29,786 nt of DNA from Apostichopus californicus (GCA_020650975.1 JAIPMN010001308.1:1-29786); one strand, 5' to 3'. Shown: positions 1-12,717, counted from the first letter of the stretch. Made by a program: numbers and translations. The notes: generated by a model from the sequence alone, not told the origin.

Positions 1-3000
1 TAGCATGTGAGCTATATATTAAAGATGTGTATTATTATTATGATTATTATTATAACTAGTGTATTTGCTCTGACAGTTGTGCTACTAACCCAGGCTAGCT
101 GGCAGTGGTCGTTGTTCCTGTTTTAGAAATAATTGATGTTTATCTGTCAAGGCTCTCAAATAAATACAACGAACAGACCACCAAAATTGTGCCCAATTAC
201 ATCAACATAGCAGAAAACTTGCAAATGCCTACAACTTACAATTATTAGACATGACTTTCAAATCAGACACAGGTCAGGCTTGTGTTTTGTCTGAGTTAAT
301 AGTGATCATTTCCAAGGTGGCACTGGATATATTTGATGGGGGTGTCAAGGAGAGAGAGGTTGTTGGGTGGGGGGGGGGGGGGGGGGGGGGGGGAGGGAGT
401 AAAGGGGGGAGGAAGTTAACAGTATACCTCTGAGTGATGGAGAGGATGCCATTTGTTTACCTATTCTCGCAAACATTTTGCTTATGCATTATCCTCATTT
501 CCCTTGCTGCTGGTACAACTCTGTCCTCGTTTACAGAAAACTTTATCTGTCCGGTGTCCCCCCCCCCTCTCTTCTCGTCACCTCCCCTACCTCCCCCATT
601 TCACTACCTTCCCACCCTGCCTTTGCTCCCTTCCCACACTGCATAGTTGAATATTGAGCATATAGCCGGTGGGGGGGGGGGGAATCAAATTTGCAGTTTC
701 GGTTATTTAGATTCAAGCCAGTCCATAAATCAAGTGTCTAGTCAACTCTACGTAGAAAGTAAAATTATATTCCTCTCCAGAACCCCAATCTGCCAACTTC
801 CCACCCTCCTAAAATATTTACTACAAAGGAAGAGCCCCAGTACATTGTTGCCATGTTGGATCACAAAGCAAAAGAGGAAGTTACAAGGTGGTTTTTTTGA
901 TATATGGCTATGTTTTAATAATGTCTTTCGTACACACATTTAATGTCAAAAGCTATAGTATAATAAAGAGACGTTAATAACGGCCTTCCTTAATTTTAGC
1001 TGGATGGATTCATTATGTCACCCTCCTGTTCCATAGCAACGTCATTTCCAACCCCCCCCCCTCCCTCCAACCCAGCTCATCCCACTACCCCCCTCCCCCA
1101 GCAACCACTGCCTTTCAAATCCCCTCCCACCCCCAGTGTCTGGGATGTAGTCGTACAAATTCATGAGAGGATAGATGGATGCTTGTTTAGTCTTAATACA
1201 TAATTAATTGCTGCTTCTTTAAGAGATCTAATTGCCTACATGTTTTCGTTTTTAATTAACGAGATTTTTTTTTTAATTAATGAGAAGCGTGCACTGCTCC
1301 GAAAGACTGATTGTCTTGTCGACTGAATCCCCCCGAGAGGAAAGCAAGCTGGATATCAGCTCCTCCGTCTCGGTTAAATTTTGAAAGTTTCACATTATCC
1401 TGACAGTGCCAGTTGTAAATGTCAGCGTAATATCACCGGGGGTATTGTGTACCTCTCGCTAAGTACTACCATAATTACCAATTTACCTCATTTGCCAATG
1501 TTTTGTTTTTTAATTTGTGTCTTGTTTCCCCCCCCCCCCCCTCCGTAAGCATTTCATTGCGGAGTAGTAGCGTATTATAAATTACGACGAACGGTATCAA
1601 TCATATCGATGACTAGCTATTTATGGCACGAGAGAAGTGTTTTGTCATCTTTGACGATATAATACCATCTCAGATTTGTCATGCCAAATGCGAGATCCAT
1701 AAAATGATGTTATCGTGGATAGTCTTTGAAACATCTGCAGCAAATTATAATATATTGCCCACTGCCAAGTTCATTAGTGCAGAATAATGTTCCTTTGTTT
1801 GTTGCATATGAGTTAATAATAAAATAGAAAAGAAAAGACTATAGCGAACAACTTAAGCTGTTTGCTGATTAACTTACTGTATGTAACCTTTTGTTTTAAC
1901 CTACTCTTAATATTTGCATGTCAGTCTATGAGCTCCACAAAAGTTGACAGTGATTCAAGCCATGTATACCAACTTTGTCAACGGCCATTTTGTATTAAAT
2001 AAACTGTCATAAAATCCATTTATAGTTCAAACTTGTTCAGAACATGTGAATTTTATGATATTAACTGATATTTGCACATCTACTATACCATATTTCACAA
2101 AAGCTATTCCTCAGTAAACTTAAATTGGGTACCATGTAGAAAGTAGAATGCTGAGGAAGGGAGGGGGGGCGGGGGGTTGGAGGGGTGTACTCCTGGAGCC
2201 AGCCAGACTGTGTATAGTACATAAATTTTGGCACTCTGCAGATTAACACAATAGACACTAAAGGGATAATCCCTATTGTTTAATATCGATTCGTCCTAGC
2301 TGAGTAGGATTTCTCAGTTACTGCAGCTTTTCTTGTTCGACACAGTTGCCTAAAACTTTTATACTCTGTATTATCAAGCCCCTTTATGTTTGTGAGTTTC
2401 TGTGGTCTGACATATCCTGTGTGACCCCCCCCCCCCCTACATGATAATATTTCCTAATAAACATTTGTATACTCTCCAAATATAAACATACCCACGACAG
2501 TTCCCATCAGCGAGCAAATCTTACAGAGTATATTTCCAGACATTAATTTTCTCACTTTCCCCCCAACTTTGGGGCCTCCAAAATTTCACATCTTTTTTTT
2601 TTTGTCTTTTTTTCGTTTTTCGTTTCAATTTTTACATGCTCAAGCTCACCAGGCCAAGGCTAGTTTGATAACGAATAACAAAAGCTCTTGACAGCCATCA
2701 AATATGTCTAGATCGTCCACGTCACATGACCTCGTGGGAAATTAGAACCGCAAATGTATACGCAGTAGTCATTCGCTGTTCGTTGCTACGGTTGTAGACA
2801 GCTGCCGGTCATGTCAAACAGACGATTTTGTCGTTCTCGGTCTTAATTGGTGTTTGGGAGTCGTGGTGAAGTTTTTCACATTTCCTTCCCCCCCCCCCCA
2901 AAGTTTTGAGCCAAAGCTCAAAGAAGGAACGATTTAAAATGTTTTGATGTAGTCCTAAGAAATTGCTAAAAATTTGGATTAATCTTGGTATATTATAGCT

Positions 3001-3416
3001 GGTAACTTGAAGTGTTGGCTTGATGAGATTAGAAGCTAGTTGATTGAATTTTTGTAACTGTCTGAATTTTCCAAAAAGTATTTGGAATTGAACTAATTTT
3101 AATATTTATATTTTAGCGTCTTGTATACCCATTGAGCAGCAGATGGGTAGAAAAGATATACGCATCATCGATAGGAAAAGAGAGCAAATGTTCAATGTTG
3201 GTTACCATGGAGATCGATTCACCTACATACGATCGCAAAGATTTAAGTGGCACTCATTCTGGGATTTTCATCTTTAAATCCCTTCTTTGGATTTAAGCCA
3301 AAGCAACGACATCGCTAATTGTTGTTGTCGGTATTCAAGTGAAATTTTACTCACCAGAGATATCGGCAGATTGAAATTCACATCTTGAACGTTATTCTTT
3401 CCTTTATATTTTTCAG
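1..3416. other. Intron or upstream DNA of the first gene
   Basis: No exon can be supported here. The stretch is AT-rich and broken by homopolymers: a run of 25 G at 369-393, 12 G at 671-682, 14 C at 1528-1541 and 13 C at 2425-2437. A weakly CpG-enriched patch at about 2715-2870 contains CACGTCA and CACATG motifs and could be an upstream control region, but nothing confirms this. Because the exon at 3417 opens with a splice acceptor, at least the right part of this stretch is probably its preceding intron. Confidence 0.5.
369..393. repeat. Poly(G) tract of 25
   Basis: An uninterrupted run of 25 G, followed by AGGGAG and another G-rich stretch. It is the longest of many G or C homopolymers in the window. 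Such runs can form G-quadruplexes and are error-prone in sequencing, so the exact length is uncertain. Confidence 0.9.
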
Positions 3417-4241
3417 TATCGAAGACCGTCGGCGCCTCACCCCCAACGAAACCAGAGCGATAGTGACCTGGGTACGATGCAAGGGACAGTCCACAGTCGT
3501 TCCGTCGACGGGAGGATAGGTCACTACGGGAGCGGCTCTCTGAAACAGAACAATCACACGCCCAACGGCCACACTCGGATGGTCTCTCAGACCAGCTTGC
3601 AGTCCGCACGATCCAATGGAAGTCTCCGGTCAGGGGAAAGGGTGAACTCAGTCGGCCAGAAGCCTCCGGGCAAATCTGGGTACGAAACGGTGCCGATGGA
3701 CGATCCAGAGGAGTCGGAGACACCAAGGATCCAAGTCGTCGACGAGGAAATGCCACGCGGGTCCGCGACGACGGAAGGAGAGCCGAAGACGGCGAAGGAG
3801 AGACGGGAGAGGAGGTCGCAGGAACCACTCTCGACGGAGACGGAGAGCGAGATGGAGAGTAATAGCGGTGACGTGACGGGGGACAGAGTGGACGACCTGA
3901 ACCCTCAGTTGGAGGCGTTACAGTCACACCCGGCTCTGATAGAAGAGCAGGAGACGGAAGAATCGGTGGCCGAGTACTCATCAGATTTAGGTTACTCTGT
4001 GAACCCATATGGCATGGAATCGCCAGTGCACAAGGCACCCCACAGGACTACCCGCAATAGACTTCAGGGGTCCAACGGCCAGCCCAGGCACATGGGCATC
4101 TACAGCAACCCCATGGAGGGGGCATACGGTCCACGGTCCACGGCGCCCACCAGTCAGGCCATCGACATCCAGGACGAGACCGGTTACTACGCCCAGAGGT
4201 TGCGGGACGTGGTGGAGAACAGCCCCCCTTCTGCAGTATGA
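3417..4241 (+). CDS. Last coding exon: disordered tail with C-terminal PDZ motif
   Basis: A polypyrimidine stretch ending TTTTTCAG precedes position 3417, and the open frame then runs to a TGA at 4239-4241, giving 274 residues. The exon begins YRRPSAPHPQRNQSDSDL. The first ATG in the exon is at 3477, but it is probably internal because the frame is open back to the acceptor. The segment is GC- and CpG-rich compared with its flanks, as expected of coding DNA. The tail is hydrophilic, rich in Ser, Glu, Arg and Pro, with no hydrophobic segment; an acidic and basic stretch lies at about residues 95-165. It ends ENSPPSAV, and the last three residues S-A-V fit the class I PDZ-binding pattern (S/T-X-hydrophobic). 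The visible part therefore looks like the cytoplasmic tail of a membrane or junction protein. Family not recognised: a prominin-like tail crossed my mind (YRR at the start, GIYSNPM near the end), but this is too weak to assign. Earlier exons lie upstream, perhaps outside the window. Confidence 0.8.
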   Translation, partial: YRRPSAPHPQRNQSDSDLGTMQGTVHSRSVDGRIGHYGSGSLKQNNHTPNGHTRMVSQTSLQSARSNGSLRSGERVNSVGQKPPGKSGYETVPMDDPEESETPRIQVVDEEMPRGSATTEGEPKTAKERRERRSQEPLSTETESEMESNSGDVTGDRVDDLNPQLEALQSHPALIEEQETEESVAEYSSDLGYSVNPYGMESPVHKAPHRTTRNRLQGSNGQPRHMGIYSNPMEGAYGPRSTAPTSQAIDIQDETGYYAQRLRDVVENSPPSAV

Positions 4242-4420
4242 GCTCGGAGGCACTATTAGCAGAGTCCAGAAGCCGTGGGAGGGCGCCGTCACCGTGACGG
4301 GGTGACCTGAGGATGTGCTGCGCACAGGACCTGTTTTCCGGATGTGTATATGGTGTCTAGTGCATATGTTAGTGTGGCCAAATTAATAAACCAAGTGTGT
4401 GCTCATGATTCGTCAAGGTA
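4242..4420 (+). other. Probable 3' UTR of the first gene
   Basis: Sequence after the stop codon has no continuing frame and becomes AT-rich beyond about 4370. The end is set by the AATAAA at 4385-4390; a longer 3' UTR running into the gene-poor stretch cannot be excluded. Confidence 0.4.
4385..4390 (+). terminator. Candidate polyadenylation signal AATAAA
   Basis: Canonical AATAAA about 145 bp after the stop codon, followed by a GT-rich stretch (GTGTGTGCTC) at about 4395-4405. This gives a plausible cleavage site near 4405-4420. Confidence 0.4.
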
Positions 4421-5213
4421 CTCCTCAGCTGTTGCCAGTACATACTACGTTGGTGTTGTCGTAACGTTCACTCTTTCATGCGACGAGGAACAGACAGCGT
4501 TCCCCTCTTTCAATCACTTGAGATTCGCCAGAAAGCAAAGCAGTTCTTTTTCTACCCCCCCCCTTTTTTATTTCCTTTTTCCTATTGCACAATTTTCTTG
4601 GAATTTTTGCCCCCTCAAATTGCTCAGCAAAATGTAAAATTGATTTCCAAATTTGTGACAGTTTTGCATTATGTTTCCAGTTCTTTGTGGGGGCAAGCAG
4701 GCTTTTTTTTTTTTTTTTGACTTCCTTTCTTTTTTGATAATATTCTGAAAATGAGACCAGATTTATATAACCTAGTATCTTTGGTTTGTCGATGTATTCA
4801 GCGAGGAGTTTCTAGTCTTTTATTGTACGTAAAAAAACAGCAAATTTAAAGATCAAAAGTTCTATTTATTCATTGTTCGTAAAAGTTGAAAGGTTTATAG
4901 CCAGTGGTGGTGTTACTTTCTACCTTGCACAGATTTTCTGCTCCCACTGTATAAAGCAAGATCTGTAATTATGTGGCCAGAAATGGAGAAGTATGTGAAA
5001 GTTCCGTAATTGATGAATCAGTATCTGTGGTTGGTGGTCTTTGAAAGATGGTCGTTACTCTAACTTTGTTGAAATTTGAAGTAAACTGCATGATACTACT
5101 GGAAATAATTATTAATATACAGTGAGATTAATTTGCATTATATCTTTTTGACACTCATCGTTCAAATTGTTTTCTTCTGCTTGATAAACCTGTAAATGTC
5201 ACTGACATGGTCC

Positions 5214-5236
5214 GTCTATCTGTCTGTCTGTCTATA
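5214..5236. repeat. CTGT/CTAT microsatellite
   Basis: Short run of TCTATCTGTCTGTCTGTCTA, an imperfect tetranucleotide repeat. Confidence 0.7.
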
Positions 5237-5256
5237 AGTCTGTACTCTTAGGAGTC

Positions 5257-5635
5257 CGAACCACTGGTGCTACTAACACTGTTGCCGTACCACAAGTATT
5301 GCTATGCTCTCTTCAGCATTGCTTTTGGCATCACCAAAATCGTCACGGTGCCACGAAAATGGTTTTGTTATCACCGAAATTGTCTACGGTACAACCAACA
5401 TTGTTTGATATGACATCACCAGACAGTATTTTGTTGGACATTTTGACCCACCAGCAGAAGCCGTGGGAAGAGCACCATTGTTATTGTGGTATACGCAACA
5501 TTGTTATGGTTCTGATGGCATCACTAACATAAATACTATAGCAATGTGTACATTATTTGCGTTTCACAACTAACATTGTTTAATGCTATTCGAAACAAAA
5601 CATTGCCCCGGCATGACTAACATTATGGTACATGT
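5257..5635. repeat. Decayed minisatellite built on ATCACCAACATTGT-like units
   Basis: The phrases ACTAACACTGTTG, TCACCAAAATCGT, CCACGAAAATGG, TCACCGAAATTGT, CAACCAACATTGTTT, GCAACATTGTTATGG, TCACTAACATAA, CAACTAACATTGTTT and GACTAACATTATGG recur across about 380 bp, often preceded by GGTAC or GGCATCA. Spacing is irregular, about 18-40 bp. An open frame of 77 codons through the middle is a by-product of the repeats. Confidence 0.55.
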
Positions 5636-5959
5636 GACGCCCATTTTCTCTGTACTTTTGAATGTTCAGTTAATTCAAACAAAGAATAGATTTGTGTTGT
5701 TGGTGGGTTGCATTCTGACCTTGTAAATAGTATTTCATCCTGTAAACTTATAGAATGTAACCGCTGGTGGGAGGGGGGGGGAGGGGAAGAAGTGTTCAGG
5801 AAGCTTTGTAAGTGGCAGCTTAATATTTCCAATTTATTTTCAAACCATTCTAGATTAGATGAACCTCTGTTTTAATTATTACAACTCCAAATTTGAATGA
5901 GAAGATTAATTTCTTCAAGTGAAACAACTCAAGTATGTTATAAATCAATCTATGGTAAA

Positions 5960-6015
5960 ACCGCCCTAGCACATGATTTTAAACGTCGATATTAAACGTT
6001 AAGACCAACCAACCA
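5960..6015. mobile_element. SINE-like 3' tail fragment
   Basis: CGTCGATATTAAACGTTAAG followed by ACCAACCAACC resembles the 3' end of invertebrate tRNA-derived SINEs that finish in short ACC or AACC tails. No pol III head is visible upstream, so if real it is a 5'-truncated copy. Assignment rests on resemblance only. Confidence 0.3.
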
Positions 6016-9000
6016 TTGCTCGTTGCTCATTCAGTCCATTGCAATCTCATCTTGAAGTAAAATCTTAAATACCTTCTCCCAAAAGTCGATAATTGTCGGC
6101 AATTTCTCATGAAATGCATAAAACCTTCAGATTACTGACAGTCGATTTGTCATCTTGAATTACGGAGAGCATCTCCGAGTAATAACCATCTCTGGGGTTG
6201 TCATGTCGCAAAAATTGCCGGAGGCATCATCATTCTTAAAAAACCGAGGGAGGAGGAGTCAGTAACGGATGCAGATGATCGCAAGAAAATCATCTTTGCA
6301 AAAATAGCTTGGGAATGTTTGTTCAATATTGGAGAGAAGATTATTTACATAATGCTTAGGGCTGTTTGTGAAATGTCATTTCGATATGGCATTCTATGCC
6401 TCGAACTATTTATTCTTTCAACATGCCCCCTAACTCTGACAAAGAAGAAATAAGTATTGAGCACAAAAAAAAAAAAAAGGAAAAAAATGTAAGAATATGT
6501 TTTTAATCCTCCTCAAAGCCATTTTAATCATCTTGTTTGCCTTTGCTAGTGCAGTCTCTGGCAATTTCAACATTAATTGTAATATTTGTGCATTTATTAA
6601 AAAAAAAAACTTTAGAAAAACAAGGATGTTAAAATTCACAGAAATCTTTGGTATTGGAAAGCAATTTCACTCTGGGTGAGTTTTCTGATGGTAATGAATA
6701 ATGCGACTATTTTAATTATTTTACAAAATGAGTACAAAGTTAGGCCAAGTTGGAAAGCTTCCCTGATACCTTATGTGGGTGTGTGTATTCCTGCTTTCAA
6801 ATTGTTTAAGATCCATATCCCCAATAGCTATAGCTAGGGCAATTAGAAGGAATAAAAATTAATAGCATAATTTGATTGGAAATTGTCTGAACCATTTTAG
6901 AGACCAATTTATTCCATCCATGCTGGCATGAAGCCAAATTCATTGAAGGTTGCTGCCTTGTTTTGAAGTAATGAAAAAACTTTGGTACCTTCAGAAAAAC
7001 CACTTTCTTGGAAGTCCTTAAATTTTGAAGTTTAGTCTGAAAAACTTGAGGAAAAAAGTCCCATTTTGAATGATTCTTATGTTCATGACTACTTATAAAA
7101 GGTTTCTCTTTTTCGGGGAAAAAGAACATTTTTGTCAAGGGCAGTGACATTTGGATGTATAATCAACTGTGGTTTGTGATTTTCCTTTGAAAATTGTAAT
7201 TTAACAATTTAGGTATTATCAAACATATTTGTTACTGAGCCTATTAAATATAGTTTGCCTAACATTACATCCTCATTTAGTGTGTAGGCTTCATAGTGAA
7301 CCATTAAAACAGGTTTTTGGTCTTGAAAAGTTGAGAAGTGTGAAAACGATGTTTATTAACAGTTTTAACGCTAAACTTCTTAATCCATTTGCATGCGTAT
7401 AAACAATTTGACAGCCTTGTCTTTCCTTCTTATCTTGTTTATAGGTAAACCACATCATTAGAGCCACTTTTTTTTTTTGCATCATTTAAATTATCGTTTG
7501 GGATGATTTAGTTTGCCAGGTAGAAGCCTTCATAGAACTCTATTCAACCACAGATATTGATTTGAAGAACCGACAGTGAGCTTCCTTTTGAAGGAAGTAC
7601 GATTGTTTGCATTTTCACTGAAGGTCACCAAGTAATTAATTTCATTGCGGGAGCTGAACTCATGTCTCCATAACGAAAATCAACTTTGAAGTTGCTCTCA
7701 TTTTTGTGCAAGAATTAATAGGCTTGTTAAATAAGTCACAGCAAACCCTGCTTTCTGTCAAAGAAGGAAGAAACATCTTTTCTTTTTTTTTTGTCACTTC
7801 AGATCTGGAAACATAGTTCTATCTGCATTAATTATTTTGTTTTATTATTTTGCTCTTGTAAGCTGTAGCTGAAAAATGTTGATGTTGAATATTCAAATCT
7901 TCTTGAATAATTGCCAAGCTAGCATCATAGATGAAAGAAAGGGTTTGATCAAGAAATAGAGAAAGAGAGAGAGTGTTTATTTCAAATTTATGTCTTTTGT
8001 AAATTAACTGTTTAATTCTTTCCTTAATAATATAAAAAAAATCCAAAAAAAAAAATCAAATATATTAAAAGTACTATTAAGTCATAACAGACTTTTGTTA
8101 AATATACTGTATAATGATATGAAATGTGTAAAATGGTAACAAATATTATGCATGTAAGTTGAGAAGAAGAGAAAAAAAAGCCAAAAAAAGAAGTGTGTTC
8201 CAGTGTGGACACAGCTGGAAAACAACCTTATGAAAGTTTGTGAATAAGAAAGAGTGATTTTAATTTAGAAAAAAATGAAAAAATAGGTATCCATTTGTAG
8301 CGATACCGATAATGAAATATTCTTGTGTGCGTTGTTGACTTTGCTCCATTACTCGGTGCTGCATGTAAGTTGTAAATGTGTAGTGTCGCTTTTTAACCTT
8401 ATCGTCTTTGTCGCGTCGAGTAGTAAACTATTTGTACGGTTACAAACCAGCAATGTAACCAGTAGGCTGAGATAATACTTAACATGCATGGAGTTACTCG
8501 AACGTACTCCAGTAGTAGTATAAGGTAAACGTTATCCGGGGAAGATAAATAATGCTGCGACTCAACCTACAGTTTAGGTGTAACATCCTGCAGATCAGAT
8601 CTCGTGGACCCAGACAAATGTGTTTCAAATTTTTTCCATGTTACCAAATTATGTCCTATTCTTTCACCCTTTTTGGGGGGTTTTAAAAAAAAATAAAAAA
8701 ATAGTTTTCCCTGTTCACAAGGGAGCTAACTAACATTGGTATTGATATCTGGATAAACAGGATAATGGTTTTATCTCGGGTCAAACTTGAAGTAATAATG
8801 GCATTGCATGATGATGGGAAAAGGGGCCTAACTCGTGGCTTTTTTCTTCGGATTTTTGTCTATTTTTTTCCTTTACTTGAACATTTTATAGCGTCGTTTA
8901 AAATGTGAGGGGGGGGGGGGGATTGGATCGGGATGGCAAGATGGGTGAATTACAACAAGAGAATCGGGGGCTAGAGGACGGGGATTATGACAACCCCCTT

Positions 9001-9310
9001 AGGAGGAGATGGGGAGGGGGGTTGGATGGATTCCCACATTAGTGTAAATTTTTTTTTTTTTTTTTAAACATTCGGTACTCTTCTATGCAAAATCCAACAT
9101 CCACTAGAAGCTATTATATGTGGACAAATTCAGTAAAATTATATCACCCGTTATTTGACAGTCGCTGTGCAACATCATCGTTATCAACGCTAGCTTTCTT
9201 TTGGCTTCGACGACTATATTTTTTCTTTAAACAATATTTTTACAAGATTCACACGTACTTACATGTAGTGAAACCGATTGGACGGACCAAGCATTAACTC
9301 TGTTGGTTTA

Positions 9311-9330
9311 TAATATTATATATAATATTA
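9311..9330. repeat. Perfect 20-bp AT palindrome
   Basis: TAATATTATATATAATATTA equals its own reverse complement. It is too short and AT-rich to assign a role; it may be the remnant of a cruciform or transposon centre, or chance in AT-rich DNA. Confidence 0.7.
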
Positions 9331-12286
9331 GTGACATAGTATAGAACCTTTGTGTGGACCGTGGCACTGTATCTCTCTCGTGCTTGCATTTATCGCCACG
9401 TATAGTAGAAGAAGCCTTGCAGCTTTAAAATGACGAGTATTTTTGGTTGCACATTTGTGACGTTCTGAAGAATGCATGTAACATTTGCTCGATAATTTGG
9501 GTAATCCTCGTTTTTACATCGGGTACTCCTCAATCAGGTACTCGGTCAACTTAATCAGCCACTGATTAATGGTTCAATCCAGTTTTTTCCTGTGCCATGT
9601 TTCATTACTATCAAACTTTTAAAGTTCCTCTCAGAATAGTTTGAAACAAATTTGCTGCAATGACTAGCAGCTGTGACAAATTTAATTGTACCACTTGTTT
9701 TTTAGAGAGATGTCTTTTTTTTTCTAAAAAGGTCTTTTTAACATTTTTTTTCAGCAACGAAATAAAAAAATTGCTCTGCACGAAAGAAGACGAATAGCTT
9801 ACAAGCTTTATCTTAAAACACCAGTTTATAACATGAGAACAATGTTTATCTCACAAAAGCACATTTGCACCCACATTTGATTACGATTTATACATGTAAA
9901 GTTAATACAAATTAATGCAGACGATATGTAATAAAACTCTGCTGTTTACGTTCATGTAATCTCTCCGTCACATAAAAACGATGTGAAGTACATTTCTCGT
10001 CTGTCGTTATTTCCTCGAAAGCTTTCAACGTCTACGTCAGATCTAGATATTTGGCTTGTTTTCTATATATTTTGTCGCTGTCGATAAAGTAATGTCAGTT
10101 CGTTTATAACCCTCTTTGGTCCGTTGCAAATGTTTATAAACTCCTAAATAGAAATGGCAGTGGTGTTTTATAATTATTATTAAGAGTATGTAAATAAATT
10201 TCTGTACCATCCTCTACTATTTCATAGGTTGGTATATTGTCAAATTGTTTAGAAATTCATGAAAGCTGATTAAGTTCCCCCCATGAATATCACCTCTTCC
10301 TAACCCCCCTCCCCCACCCGACCTCTCACCTTAACCTCTTTACCCTTGCTTTTCTTTCTTCTTCTCTTAGTCATTGTAGGGTAAAGGAGGGGATTTCCAT
10401 ATGAGAAAAATAAGGTAGTCTTGGTTAAATCCATGAAATATCTCTTGAGTTGATGAGAATGTGTCACTGACAAATGTTACCTTGTAGAGAATGACTAGAT
10501 ATTCCTAGCAGATATCATAACACCAAAATGGTTTCAAGCAACCATCACATTTTGTGAGTGTACATGGCCCCCATTTCATTGCAAAAAAAATAAAATAAAC
10601 TTAAGGAGGTGTAAGAAATTGAGAGGCATATCATATATATATGGGCATAAAGTTTCAAGTGTGTGGTATAATTTTGTAATGTTATGTTGGATTTCGATCA
10701 ATTTTGTTTATTGACCTAGCTGGCCCTGGGGGTAAAAAGGAAGTTATTTTGGAAGTGTAACTTGAACCGACATTGCATATATATATTTCCAGTTGTCAAT
10801 GGATACAGGTGTATGTATGTGTATCAACAGTGATTATAGATTGTATTTAACTTTTGCTTATTATTATTTATTTTTTTTTTAGAATTCTAAATTTCAGAAA
10901 ATTAGTTAAAACTTTATAAAGAGAAGACCAGGTAAAACCTGTTAAACAGTTGGCTCCAAAGAATATTCAAAATTCCACCATCCCCTCCCCAACCACCCCC
11001 CCCCCCCACAGGAAAAAATATAATTTATTTGTCAAAATAGAGATCAGGTACAACCTATTTATCCATCTAGTCCACAAATCATTGTTTTTTCACCCACTTT
11101 TTTTTATTGCATGTTCCTTTGGAATTAAAATCTAACCTGGTCAAATTCCCCCATTCAAAGATTTTCTGACAATACTTTTGTCATCAAGAGTTGATTAGTA
11201 ACTGGTAGTTCCCTCTTTGAGTTGACTTTTCCTACCACATTTTCAGCTTGATAATATGTTAATGTTAAAAATTAAAATGCTCCATGATCTGACCCGTAGA
11301 GTCAGAAAAGTCGATCACTAATTTTATTTCACCGCATCTATTAAAAATGTTTATAAATTGCCTTAGGTTTTTTGTTTTTTTGGTTGTTTGTTTCTTTGTT
11401 TGTTTTTCTGTTCATGCTTTTAAAGCTTCTTAATGAACAGAAAAAAAAGATAAAGTTTCGAAGACTCGTTTCTTTTTCACTTCTGTCTTCTTTCTTTCTT
11501 TCCTTTGTTGTTTTTGTCTGTCACTTTCTGCCAAAGTTAATTTGCCTTACAGCATAGAATTCATTTTCCAATCATGATGTATTCAATATTTGAAATATGA
11601 AAAGATAAAAGCTTAGAATTATTTGAGAGAGATGGGTACACAAAAGGAGGAAGAAAACAAAAACAAAACAAAAAAAAGAAGACAAACAGGAAAAAAATGC
11701 AAAAAACAATCATAATAGATGTTTTACAATGAAGAAGAGAATTATTGTTTATTATATGTGTTATTATTACAAAAAAATATTAACTTTTTATTTCAACATC
11801 TTTTAATATTTATTTTCCGTATGTTTACTCTTTCGTTTTGTACATATAAAGTAATAATTTATGCGACATGTTTCTTGTTGTTGTTTCCTAATTTTGTTTC
11901 GTTTTTTGGTTTCTTCAAAAAGTCTTATTTGTGTACGTTGAAATTAGTAATTATCATAAAACAACTTCTAAACGAAACTGTAAAACTATTTTATATAATA
12001 GCTTTTGTGTGTTTGTAATTGGCCATAATTAGAAACTAATTGATTAAAAGTATGGAAGAGTTGAAATCCCCATTTGTTTTTGTTTTCATTTTATACCATT
12101 TATGAATGCCGTCAAAGGGACAAGGAAGTCTTCAGATTTATTGAAAAAAGAATATATAGGTGTGAAATAAAGCAATAAAAAAGTTGATCCAATCCCCAAG
12201 TTTATAGCTTGCTCCGTTGCTGATATATAAAGGGCATTTGGTTGTGAGGTGGGATTCGATTCTATGTCAGTAATAGTTATGATCAA

Positions 12287-12717
12287 CAGTGTGTTTATTA
12301 TCCGCGTACCAAGTACTTTCGAGTGCTCGGGTACCAAGTACATGACAGCAAGCCTGCCTATAGAAAAACAGTCCTCAAATTCACTCGAGCATTATAAATA
12401 ATTTGTTACTTGATAGCATAAACTACCCCAAGTACTGCCACTAGGATTCATCCTTGATCGCACCTAATTAATTGACCAGCCACCATTTGATTGTAAACGC
12501 AAGTGGTTTGTTAGACTAGTAGTAATACTGTAACATTGTTTCTCGTAAGGTACAAGCGAGTAGTACCAAGTACTACGAATCGAATACAAGTGCTTTAGCA
12601 TCAGAGTCCAAGTACTAAATGATGAGTACAAGTCCGTTGGCATACTTTTCATTGAGTCGCAGTACTTGCTGAGGACTACTCCAGTTCACCAAGTACCTGA
12701 GAAGTACTACACCACTG
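12287..12717. mobile_element. Non-autonomous hAT-type transposon, 431 bp
   Basis: The element starts CAGTGTG and ends TACACCACTG; read from the other side the end is CAGTGGTGTAGTAC, the terminal style of hAT transposons. A perfect 8-bp duplication, ATGATCAA, sits directly outside both ends (12279-12286 and 12718-12725), the length expected for hAT integration. The terminal inverted repeats match only over the first bases. Inside, AAGTAC or its reverse complement GTACTT occurs about ten times, mostly near the ends, like subterminal transposase-binding repeats. No transposase frame is present, so it would have moved using enzyme supplied from elsewhere. Confidence 0.75.

Larger units (their letters stand above)
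4421..12278. other. Gene-poor AT-rich stretch
   Basis: Nearly 8 kb with no supportable gene. Open frames are short, AT-driven and lack splice context. It holds a 16-T tract at 4703-4718, a CTGT microsatellite near 5215-5235, a decayed minisatellite at 5257-5635, a SINE-like tail near 5960-6015, an AG repeat near 7958-7974, a 13-G run at 8909-8921, a 20-bp palindrome at 9311-9330, and a 12-C run at 10996-11007. Part of it might be a long 3' UTR of the first gene. Confidence 0.5.

Noticed and set aside
3117-3250. Possible earlier exon of the first gene after TTTATATTTTAG
   Set aside because: Two frames are open, but no consensus donor gives the phase needed to join the exon at 3417.
3274-4038. 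254-codon minus-strand open frame opposite the first gene
   Set aside because: It is antisense to the GC-rich coding exon and its right part mirrors that exon's codons. It has no splice or start support of its own.
4904-5258. hAT-like element between CAGTGGTGGTG and CCACTG
   Set aside because: The flanking 8-mers do not match, and such short termini occur by chance.
11719-12018. 99-codon hydrophobic plus-strand frame
   Set aside because: Phe/Leu/Ile/Tyr-rich translation of AT-rich DNA without codon bias, motif or splice context.
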